From positions 22,308 to 86,307 of the forward strand of contig CACZKE010000013.1 in the NCBI GenBank assembly GCA_902781705.1: a stretch of 64,000 nt of DNA. Reading direction: 5' to 3'. The DNA is from an uncultured Bacteroidia bacterium. GTDB lineage: Bacteria > Bacteroidota > Bacteroidia > Bacteroidales > UBA932. Positions 54,699 to 62,472 of the stretch are shown in pieces. Positions within the stretch are counted from its first letter, which is position 1; every line of letters begins with the position of its first letter. Made by a program: the position numbers and the translations under genes. The notes beneath the pieces were generated by a model. That model had not been told where the DNA came from, made no database searches, and worked only from the letters and a program-made list of their open reading frames with translations.

Positions 54699-56747
54699 AT
54701 GAAAAAAGTATTAGCTGTGGCCGCAATGATACTGGCCGTTTCTTGCGTGCCGAAAGAGAACGGAGAAAGCGGGCCGGCCGGACCGCTGGGCAGTCCTGTT
54801 CTGACGAGCAGCGTTTCTACCGTGGGAATATCCGCCTATTCGGACGAGATATGCCTTAGCTACTCCTGGAATGATATCGCTCCCGACGGGACGTACCCTT
54901 CTTATGTCATTGAACTGACCAAGACTTCCGACTCGGGCTTCTCATCGGCCGTCGAGGTGAGTTGTGTGGCCAACAGGAAGCAGTTTTCTTCCTATCAGCT
55001 TGCGGCCATCGCTTCCGAACTGGGTGAAGACATCGCCGCCGGGTTCGACCTAATGGCCCGGGTAGCGGCTTCCGTCAAAGGATACGAGCCTGCGTATTCC
55101 AATTCTGTGACGGTCCATATCGGCCAGACTCAATATGAAGTAAGTCAGTTGTTTATCGCCGGGGCTGCCCTTGAGGGAGAGCCCTCTGAAATGACCAGGG
55201 AGGACGGTATTTTCACCTGGACGGGACATCTTGCGAAAAACGCGGACTTCCTCTTCCCCTGCCAGGCCGATGCCGCTTGGCCCGCCATCGTGCGGAATAA
55301 CCTGGCCGATGAATACTGGACTGCCAAACTGGGCTATTCGGTGGCGGACGAGTATGGTTTCCAGGTAACGACGCCGGGCGTTTATACCATCACCATCGAC
55401 ACCTCCGATTCCAATGCCGTCACTATCGAGATGGCCCTGGTCGAGGCCGACCTCCAGCTGGAAGTCACCGAGCTGTATATCGCCGGTGAAGCGGTCGGAG
55501 AAGCTGCAGGCGAGGCGTTTACCGCCGATGGAAAAGTCTTTACCTGGGAAGGACATCTGGACAAGGACAAAGAGTTCTTCTTCCCGCTGCAGGGCGGAGA
55601 ATCCTGGCCTGCGCTGATGCCTGCCGAAGACGGCCTGACGGCTGTCTATGTGGCATCCGAAGAGGAGAAAACCGGCTTCACGCTTTCTCCGGGCGGAGCT
55701 TACAGAATCTCCGTGTATACGGAAGATGTCGACAATATGGAACTTACCATCACCTTGCTGGAAGAGGACGTGGTACTGACTCGTCTGTTCCCGGTAGGCG
55801 GTTTTGACTGGGGATGGAACAAGGATGCCGCAGAAGAGATGACCACGGAAGACGGTGTCATCTATACCTGGCGGGGCACCATCTGGGGAGGGGCCGACTT
55901 CAAGTTCCTTTGCCAGAAGGATACCTGGAGCCCCGGCTATACCCGTGACGGCGAGGCGGAAGATTACTGGACGCTGGTGTACAATGACGGCTCCCTGCCC
56001 GACACGCAGTTCCAGGTTTCCGAAACCGGCACCTATATCATCACCATCAATCTGGAGACCCTGAAAATCAAGGTCCGCAAGGCCGAAGATTCGCCCACCC
56101 TTTACCTGATCGGCGGAGGTTTCGACTGGGGCTGGTCTCTTGCCGATGCCCAGGCGATGACCACCGAAGACGGCATCACCTACACCTGGACAGGCAATAT
56201 GTGGGGCAATGCCGACTTCAAGATACTCTGTCAGAACGACGCCTGGGCCCCCGGATACAACCGGGATGCATCGGCCGAAGACTACTGGACCATGGTCTAC
56301 CGCGCCACAGAGGCCGATCCGGATGTCCAGTTCCAGGTTGCCGAGAATGGCGAGCATACCATTACAGTGAATATCGAGACCATGAAGATGACCGTGACCA
56401 AGCCGGAGCCTAAACCCGAATATCCCAAGATTTATCCTGTAGGCGGCATAGAAGACTGGGGATGGGATTTGAGCAAGATCCAGCCCATGGAAACCGAAGA
56501 CGGAATCACCTACACCATAGTGGTAAAGATCTGGAACGACGCCAATTTCAAGTTCCTCTGCCAGAATGACGGCTGGAACCCCGGCTACACCCGCGACGCC
56601 GACGCCGAAGACTACTTCACAGTGGTCTACAACGACGGCTCCCTCCCCGACACCCAATTCAACCTGCAGTCCCAAGGCATGGAAACCGGCGTCTACAAAA
56701 TAACCCTGAACACAGAAACCAGAAAACTAACCTTCGAACCACAGTAG
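54699..56747 (+). CDS. SusE/SusF-like protein with five tandem binding domains
   Basis: A 682-residue lipoprotein (lipobox AVSC). The N-terminal SusE domain (about residues 30-140) is followed by five tandem SusF/SusE-type starch-binding-like repeats of about 105 residues, from about 145 to the end. Repeats 1 and 2 share a YIAGEA style. Repeats 3 to 5 share the GGFDWGW...TTEDG...YTW...FKFLCQ pattern with aromatic clusters for sugar stacking. Repeats 3 and 4 are the most alike, which suggests recent duplication. Confidence 0.87.
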   Translation: MKKVLAVAAMILAVSCVPKENGESGPAGPLGSPVLTSSVSTVGISAYSDEICLSYSWNDIAPDGTYPSYVIELTKTSDSGFSSAVEVSCVANRKQFSSYQLAAIASELGEDIAAGFDLMARVAASVKGYEPAYSNSVTVHIGQTQYEVSQLFIAGAALEGEPSEMTREDGIFTWTGHLAKNADFLFPCQADAAWPAIVRNNLADEYWTAKLGYSVADEYGFQVTTPGVYTITIDTSDSNAVTIEMALVEADLQLEVTELYIAGEAVGEAAGEAFTADGKVFTWEGHLDKDKEFFFPLQGGESWPALMPAEDGLTAVYVASEEEKTGFTLSPGGAYRISVYTEDVDNMELTITLLEEDVVLTRLFPVGGFDWGWNKDAAEEMTTEDGVIYTWRGTIWGGADFKFLCQKDTWSPGYTRDGEAEDYWTLVYNDGSLPDTQFQVSETGTYIITINLETLKIKVRKAEDSPTLYLIGGGFDWGWSLADAQAMTTEDGITYTWTGNMWGNADFKILCQNDAWAPGYNRDASAEDYWTMVYRATEADPDVQFQVAENGEHTITVNIETMKMTVTKPEPKPEYPKIYPVGGIEDWGWDLSKIQPMETEDGITYTIVVKIWNDANFKFLCQNDGWNPGYTRDADAEDYFTVVYNDGSLPDTQFNLQSQGMETGVYKITLNTETRKLTFEPQ

Positions 56748-56779
56748 CTGGCAACCAACTACTTGATACAGAGTGTTTT

Positions 56780-56821
56780 ATAGAAACCAAGTGTGACTTT
56801 TTTGCACCAGGGTGTTTCTAT
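56780..56821. repeat. CCTGGT-family hairpin element, copy E (degenerate)
   Basis: An 8-bp outer stem (56780-56787 with 56814-56821); the right half GCACCAGGGTGTTTC matches copy D, while the left half has decayed. It lies between the convergent ends of the SusE/F-like and OmpA genes. Confidence 0.6.
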
Positions 56822-56861
56822 CAAAGCGCTGTGTGTCAAGCACTTAACTGGGACGCCCCAC

Positions 56862-58121
56862 CTATTTCTTCACAAACTCCACGCGGCGGTTTTTTGCCCT
56901 GCCTTCCTCGGTCTTGTTGTCGGCCACGGGCTCATGCGCACCCTTACCCACGGCGCGGAGGTTAAACGGGTCCACGCCCAGGCCTTCAAGGGCTTTGACG
57001 ACGGCCTCGGCGCGCTGCTGGCTGAGCGGGTCGTTGACCTTGTCGGAGCCCTGGTTGTCGGTATGGCCCTGCACCTCGAAGCGGGCGCCGGGGTTCTTCT
57101 TCATATAGTCGGCGACCTTTTCGATCTCCTCCATGGACTCGGGCTTCAGCGTGGCCTTGCCGGTCTCGAAGAGGATGTTGTTCGTGACGAACTTGCCGGT
57201 CTCGGCGATGGCCTTTTCGACGGCGGTCATGGACTGTTCGTTCCGGTCATACAGTTCAACAGCGCCCTTGGCGATCACGACATTGCGGATAAACGTCAGG
57301 TTCGAATGATCGAAAGGAACCTGGAAAGACATCCATGTCGGCTGCTTGACCTTCGGCAGATTGATCACCCGGTTCCCGTCAAAGTAAACCTTCAGCGCGC
57401 GCTTGTTGAACGAAAGCGCCACATGGTGCCAGCCCTGCTTGAATTTGTATTCAAAACTCACTTCCCGGGTATCCTTGGAGCCCGTGTCATTATTATAATT
57501 GGCATGATGGTCCCACGTAGCGCACACGCCATGGACCAAGCAAAAAGCGCAGCCTTCGCCATAATAACCGCTCCATTCGGAACGGTCCGTGTTATCGGCC
57601 AGACAGAGTTTCAGGTCATTCAAGCCGACGTCATCCTTATCGTCCCAATAATAGAAATCATACTCGATGGTGAATTCTTCTGGCAGATAGGCTCCCTGTT
57701 CCTTGATCAGAGGCGTGATGACACCGTTGTTGGTAATCTCAACGGCCTTGATTCCGCCCAGGGTCTTGACCTCGGCACCACCGTCCAGCAGGTCCCACTT
57801 GGAAGGGAACTCGCCCACCACTTCAGCCGTGAAATCATCCTCGAACAAAATGACTTCGCCGCGCTTGAAATCGGTTGATGTGGCCGCTTGCGGATTCCCT
57901 TCGCCCACAGCGGGAGTGTTCTCCTCTTCGCCAGCCTTCTTGTCTTTCTTGTCCTTTTTCTTGCCGTTCAGGACGTTGTTCACGCCCTCTTCGATCTTGT
58001 TGCCGATGTTGTTCTCCACGGCCTGTTTGGCGCGTTCGCCGAGGCGTCCGAGAAGGCCCTGGGCGGAGGCGGTCCCGCCGACGAGCGCGAGGACAGCCCA
58101 AGTGAGGATGTACTTTTTCAT
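56862..58121 (-). CDS. OmpA-family protein with LamG-like domain
   Basis: A 419-residue protein: signal peptide (to SAQG at about residue 21), a Lys/Asp-rich linker, a concanavalin/LamG-like domain (about residues 85-290), and a C-terminal OmpA domain that binds peptidoglycan. The OmpA motif is EVQGHTDNQGSDKVNDPLSQQRAEAV, followed by the terminal RAKNRRVEF. I chose the ATG at 58121, which begins the signal peptide. It anchors the outer membrane to the wall and may bind a ligand outside. Confidence 0.9.
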   Translation of the reverse strand: MKKYILTWAVLALVGGTASAQGLLGRLGERAKQAVENNIGNKIEEGVNNVLNGKKKDKKDKKAGEEENTPAVGEGNPQAATSTDFKRGEVILFEDDFTAEVVGEFPSKWDLLDGGAEVKTLGGIKAVEITNNGVITPLIKEQGAYLPEEFTIEYDFYYWDDKDDVGLNDLKLCLADNTDRSEWSGYYGEGCAFCLVHGVCATWDHHANYNNDTGSKDTREVSFEYKFKQGWHHVALSFNKRALKVYFDGNRVINLPKVKQPTWMSFQVPFDHSNLTFIRNVVIAKGAVELYDRNEQSMTAVEKAIAETGKFVTNNILFETGKATLKPESMEEIEKVADYMKKNPGARFEVQGHTDNQGSDKVNDPLSQQRAEAVVKALEGLGVDPFNLRAVGKGAHEPVADNKTEEGRAKNRRVEFVKK

Positions 58122-58239
58122 GGTCCGGTCTGATCTAATCACCACAAATGTCACGATTATCGGTGGGAAAAGCACCACCCAAAAGGGTGGAAATGACCGT
58201 CCGGAAGGGGCATTCGGCACAAACGAGCATCATTTTACC

Positions 58240-58247
58240 TATCTTTG
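58240..58247 (+). promoter_or_regulatory. Promoter -7 element, leaderless TPR-LuxR gene
   Basis: TATCTTTG, exact consensus, ends 5 bases before the ATG at 58253. Confidence 0.7.
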
Positions 58248-58252
58248 CATCC

Positions 58253-59470
58253 ATGAGACACCTCGCCATCTCCCTCCTCCTGGGGACCTTGACGGCCCTC
58301 TGTGCCGGTGCATACAACGACCACCGCGGCCACAACGTGGATTCGCTGGAGCGGGTCGTCGCCCCCTGGACGCCCGACGCCATCGACAAGGCCACGGAGG
58401 AGGAACTCATCGACCTGAACCGGGCCTACCGGGACCTGATGCTGGGATATGAGGTAATCAACGGCGAGAAGGCGGTGTTCTATGCCCGGAAGGCGATCGC
58501 AATCAGCCGGCGGAAGGGATGGACCGAGGCCACGGGCGACGCGGCCCGGCACATCGGCCAGTACTTCTACGCCCGGGAGCAGTTTGACAGCGCGATGGTG
58601 TGGTTCCAGGAATCCCTCGACTGTGTGGAAAAGATGGCCGCCGGGGCCACTTCCCCGAGCCATCCGGAGGGATACGGGGAGATCGACATCGACGACAGCC
58701 GGTCCTCGCTATATGGGGCCATCGGCAACCTGTACAACGTGATGGGGGACATTCCCGCCGCCATGGACTATTACCGGAAAGCCGGGGAAATCTTCGACAG
58801 GCACGGCTGGAACGAAAGCAATTCCATCCTCTATTACAACATCGGAGAGACCTGGCTCGAGGAAAAAGACTACGCCCAGGCGCTCCCGGCCTACGAGAAA
58901 TCCCTGGACTACGCCCGGACCGCCGGGGACTCCCTGCTGGTGGCCAACGCACTGAAGGGACTCGGCGGCCTGTATATGGATACCGGAAAGACCTGGAAGG
59001 CCCTGCGGTGCCTCCGGGAAGCGGACCGGTACTATTCCCTGCACGATGACCAGGAGTTCCGTTTCCGGATGGAGAACCTGGATTTCATGAGCCAGGCGCT
59101 GTCGGCGCAGAAGCAGGCCCTGGCCCGGTGGCTGGGCGTATCGGCCCTGCTGGTCATGCTTCTTGCAGCCTTTATTCTGATCTTCAGACGGTTGCACCGT
59201 GCAAAAAGGGAACAGGCCGAGACGGCGCAGGTCATGGACGAAACCCTGTCAGAACGCCACACCCCCTCCGATAAAGCGCCCGCGCTCACGGACCGGGAAC
59301 GGCAGATCCTCGCCCTCATTGCCGACGGGAAGACCAACCCGCAGATTGCCGACGCCCTTTTCCTGAGCCCGGAGACCATCAAATGGTACCGGAAAAAGCT
59401 GCTGGTGAAGTTCGATGTCCCCACGGCAGCAGCTTTGGTGTCCAAGGCAAAAGACCTTGGGCTCGTGTAA
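58253..59470 (+). CDS. TPR sensor with C-terminal LuxR DNA-binding domain
   Basis: A 405-residue single-protein membrane regulator: signal or N-terminal helix (residues 1-19), periplasmic tetratricopeptide repeats (about 40-280), one transmembrane helix (WLGVSALLVMLLAAFILIF), and a cytoplasmic LuxR helix-turn-helix (LTDRERQILALIADGKTNPQIADALFLS). No phosphorylation domain is visible. It would transmit a periplasmic signal directly to DNA. It is divergent from the OmpA gene, a likely target. Confidence 0.9.
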   Translation: MRHLAISLLLGTLTALCAGAYNDHRGHNVDSLERVVAPWTPDAIDKATEEELIDLNRAYRDLMLGYEVINGEKAVFYARKAIAISRRKGWTEATGDAARHIGQYFYAREQFDSAMVWFQESLDCVEKMAAGATSPSHPEGYGEIDIDDSRSSLYGAIGNLYNVMGDIPAAMDYYRKAGEIFDRHGWNESNSILYYNIGETWLEEKDYAQALPAYEKSLDYARTAGDSLLVANALKGLGGLYMDTGKTWKALRCLREADRYYSLHDDQEFRFRMENLDFMSQALSAQKQALARWLGVSALLVMLLAAFILIFRRLHRAKREQAETAQVMDETLSERHTPSDKAPALTDRERQILALIADGKTNPQIADALFLSPETIKWYRKKLLVKFDVPTAAALVSKAKDLGLV

Positions 59471-59473
59471 TCC

Positions 59474-59950
59474 TTACAAAGCCTTCATGAGTTTTGTCAG
59501 CGCGGAAACCGTAGCGGAGACCCCTTCCGTGGAATAGGTAAGGGCCGGCGCCGTACCGTTGGCGGTATAGGCCGATGTGGCCTTGGTTATGGCCGACGTA
59601 TTGATGTTGGTCAGCGACTTGAGACTGCTCAGGACGCCGGCGACATTGGCGGAATTGATCAGGTTCGAAGAGCCGCTGATCAGGCCGGAGGTGAAATCGC
59701 TGGTGAAGGCTTCGGTCGCGCCGGTCAGGGAGTTTGCCCCGGTGAGGATCTTCCCGAGATTGATGAGGGTGGTGATGTTGTTCAGGTCGATTCCGCCGGT
59801 CGATTTGAAGATGTTGTAGATGGCGGCGATGGCCGATCCGGTATTGCTGCCGGACGCGGCGCCGTTGGAAGTCAGTCCCTTGAGGACGGAGCAGGACGAA
59901 AGGATGGAGAGGGCGGCGACGGCCGCGACGATGTGCTTGAGGATTCTCAT
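59474..59950 (-). CDS. Small Ser/Ala/Asn-rich lipoprotein
   Basis: A 158-residue lipoprotein (lipobox ILSSC) with two long, low-charge helical or repetitive stretches rich in Ser, Ala, Thr and Asn. Function is unknown. The ATG at 59950 begins the signal peptide; its promoter is TATATTTG at 59983-59990. It ends 3 bases from the convergent LuxR gene. Confidence 0.75.
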   Translation of the reverse strand: MRILKHIVAAVAALSILSSCSVLKGLTSNGAASGSNTGSAIAAIYNIFKSTGGIDLNNITTLINLGKILTGANSLTGATEAFTSDFTSGLISGSSNLINSANVAGVLSSLKSLTNINTSAITKATSAYTANGTAPALTYSTEGVSATVSALTKLMKAL

Positions 59951-59982
59951 ATTGCTGTGTGTGTTACGTGTTATCTTGCAAG

Positions 59983-59990
59983 CAAATATA
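59983..59990 (-). promoter_or_regulatory. Promoter -7 element of small lipoprotein gene
   Basis: Minus-strand TATATTTG, exact consensus, 32 bases before the ATG. Confidence 0.55.
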
Positions 59991-60029
59991 CTGTTTTTTT
60001 CAGCAAATTTGACTATCTTGCAGACAGAT

Positions 60030-60178
60030 ATGAAACACACTCTCGCCAACATCCTTCTTTCCATCGCCGCCAGGCCAACCCCGCTGGCCGCGTCATGATC
60101 GGCGCCGACTGCACCGTGGGCAGCGCCCCGCTTGCGAATATCCAGGCAGCAGTCTCTGCCGCACACGGTTCCATTTGA
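60030..60178 (+). pseudogene. Remnant possibly of a uroporphyrinogen decarboxylase-family gene
   Basis: A 22-codon ORF (MKHTLANILLSIA...) with a near-promoter upstream runs out of frame at 60098. A second frame then reads GRVMIGADCTVGSAPLANIQ and ends at TGA near 60178. That piece resembles the C-terminus of URO-D/MtaA-family proteins (GADCT...AxxxAH). It looks like a gene whose middle was deleted. The family call rests on a short match. Confidence 0.4.
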
Positions 60179-60207
60179 CCCACAAAACGTTCTAACTGTC
60201 CCCAGCA

Positions 60208-61146
60208 ATGATTCACCGCAAGATTATTACCATGGCAGTCGCAGCCCTTTCCCTCGCATCCGCCGCGCAGGCGCAGAATCCCCCCGTCACCAGTTGCCTG
60301 GAGATCTTCGACCTCGCCACGGGCACCCATACGGTCATCCGCGAATTCCCCTTCCTGATCGAGGCTCCCAACTGGTCTCCCGATGGCAAATGGCTCCTGG
60401 TGAACAAAGGCGGCCGCCTGTTCCGCATCGCCCCGGACGGGCAGGGCGACCTGATTCCCGTCGAAACGGGAAATATCGTCCAGTGCAACAACGACCATGT
60501 CATCACGGCCGACGGGCGCTGGATCGGCCTGAGCAGCAACGATCCCGAATGGAGGGCCGGACACAACTCTTTCGTCTATGTCGTCCCCTTCGAGGGTGGA
60601 CAGCCTCGCAAGATCACTCCGGTGGGACCGAGTTACCTGCACGGCATCAGCCCTGACGGCAAAATGGCGGCCTACTGCGCCTTCCGGGGACCGGAGCAGG
60701 AACCGGACGTGTACGTGATGCCCCTCGACGGGAGCGGGCCGGAGATCCGGCTCACCGACGCCCCGGGACTGGACGACGGGCCGGAATACAGCCCGGACGG
60801 AAAGCATATCTGGTTCAACAGCGTCCGGAGCGGCAACATGCAGGTCTGGCGGATGAATGCCGACGGAACGTCGCAGACCCAGCTCACCTTCGACCACGAC
60901 CGGAATTCCTGGTTCCCGCACGTGAGTCCCGACGGGAAATCGGCCGTCTATATCGCCTACCGGGCCGATGAGGTGAAGCCCGGCGACCATCCCGCCAACA
61001 AGCACGTCCAGTTGCGTCTGATCCCCTACGACGGCGGTACACCCCGGGTCCTGCTGGATTTCTTCGGCGGACAGGGCAGTCTCAACGTGAATTCCTGGAA
61101 CCCCGAAAGCACGAAATTCGCCTTCGTGAGTTATCGCCTCCAGTAA
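60208..61146 (+). CDS. Secreted TolB-like beta-propeller protein
   Basis: A 312-residue protein with a signal peptide (residues 1-22) and repeated PD40 blades of the form APNWSPDGKWLLV, GISPDGKMAAY, PEYSPDGKHIWF and PHVSPDGKSAVY. A six-blade propeller is likely. There is no peptidase domain, unlike the DPP4-like gene, and no TolB N-terminal domain, so a binding role in the periplasm is the safest reading. Confidence 0.83.
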   Translation: MIHRKIITMAVAALSLASAAQAQNPPVTSCLEIFDLATGTHTVIREFPFLIEAPNWSPDGKWLLVNKGGRLFRIAPDGQGDLIPVETGNIVQCNNDHVITADGRWIGLSSNDPEWRAGHNSFVYVVPFEGGQPRKITPVGPSYLHGISPDGKMAAYCAFRGPEQEPDVYVMPLDGSGPEIRLTDAPGLDDGPEYSPDGKHIWFNSVRSGNMQVWRMNADGTSQTQLTFDHDRNSWFPHVSPDGKSAVYIAYRADEVKPGDHPANKHVQLRLIPYDGGTPRVLLDFFGGQGSLNVNSWNPESTKFAFVSYRLQ

Positions 61147-61155
61147 GCCGGACCG

Positions 61156-62466
61156 TCAGAAAGACGGGATCAGAACCGTTCCGACAAGCAGGATCCAACC
61201 AATGATAAGGAGGGCCGCCACGCCCTTCCAGATCCATTTTACCCATTTCGCATAGGGGATGCGGGCCATCGCCAGGGCGGCGATGAGAACGCCGGAAGTA
61301 GGCGTGACCATGTTCGTGAATCCATCGCCGAACTGGAAGGCGAGCACCATCGCCTGGCGGGAGACGCCTACCATGTCGGCAAAGGGTGCCATGATGGGGA
61401 TGGTGATGGCTGCTTTGGCCGTAGCGCTGGGTATCAGGAAGTTGATAAGGGCCTGGATGCCGTACATCGCCGACAGCGACGCCACGGGGCCGGTGCCGTC
61501 CAGTCCTTCCTGCATCCCATGGAGGATGCTGTCCACGACGTGCCCGTCCTGGAGGATGACGATGATGCCGGAAGCAAATCCCACTACAAGGGCGGCGGAA
61601 AGGATGTCCTTGGCGCCGGCGAGAAGTTCCTCGGCGATCCGGTTGGCCCCGAATCCGGCGATGATTCCGCACACGATCCCCATTCCCAGGAAAAGCGCCG
61701 TGATCTCCGGGAGGTACCATTCCCAGACGGTCACCCCGACGATGAGGGCGATGACGGTCAGGAGCAGGACGACGAGGATCCAGCCCTGACGTCCCGTAAG
61801 CGGAGTATCCTCCAGCCGGACGGCTTCCGTGGGGGCTTTGCGGGTCCTATGGGCATAAATGACCACGAAAAGGGCGGTAAGGGCTGTGAGGACGGCCCAG
61901 CAAAAGACGCGGTATCCCATCCCGGAGAACAGGGGCAGGCCGGCCATGTCCTGCGCGATCCCGACGGTGAACGGATTCAGGAAGGCGGCGGAAAAGCCGA
62001 TGTTGGACGCCACATACACGATGAGCATGCCCATCAGGGCGTCATACCCCATGGACACGACCAGCGGAACCACGATCCCCACAAACGGGATCGTCTCCTC
62101 GCTCATGCCAAAGACCGCCCCGGCGAGGGAAAACAGGACCGTGATGGCGACGAGCACCCACTTGTCCCGCCGTCCCACCCGGGCGATGAAGCGGCTGATG
62201 CCCGCCGTAACGGCCCCCGTCGCATTGAGCAGCCAGAAGGCCCCGCCCACGACGAGGATGAAGATGATGATCCCCGCCTGCTTGACGAACCCGTGATAGA
62301 CGGCGGAGAACACCTGCCAGGTCTGCGGCGCCGCCTCCACCCGCTCGTAGGACAATGTTCCGTCCTCTCCCGTGACATAGGACCCGCCGGGCACGAACCA
62401 CGTCAGGACCGCACACAGCACGATCAGCGCCGCGATGATCACATAGGTATTCGGGATCTTCTTCAT
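61156..62466 (-). CDS. YfcC/DcuC-family carrier
   Basis: A 436-residue inner-membrane protein with about 12 helices. N-terminal PNTYVIIAALIVLCAVLTWFVPGG and the later SEETIPFVGIVVPL and SATAKAAITIPIMAPFAD loops fit the YfcC group of the C4-dicarboxylate/amino-acid anaerobic carriers. It follows the metallopeptidase-like gene after 6 bases, so it may import products of peptide breakdown (inference). Confidence 0.87.
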   Translation of the reverse strand: MKKIPNTYVIIAALIVLCAVLTWFVPGGSYVTGEDGTLSYERVEAAPQTWQVFSAVYHGFVKQAGIIIFILVVGGAFWLLNATGAVTAGISRFIARVGRRDKWVLVAITVLFSLAGAVFGMSEETIPFVGIVVPLVVSMGYDALMGMLIVYVASNIGFSAAFLNPFTVGIAQDMAGLPLFSGMGYRVFCWAVLTALTALFVVIYAHRTRKAPTEAVRLEDTPLTGRQGWILVVLLLTVIALIVGVTVWEWYLPEITALFLGMGIVCGIIAGFGANRIAEELLAGAKDILSAALVVGFASGIIVILQDGHVVDSILHGMQEGLDGTGPVASLSAMYGIQALINFLIPSATAKAAITIPIMAPFADMVGVSRQAMVLAFQFGDGFTNMVTPTSGVLIAALAMARIPYAKWVKWIWKGVAALLIIGWILLVGTVLIPSF

Positions 62467-62472
62467 CGGTTT

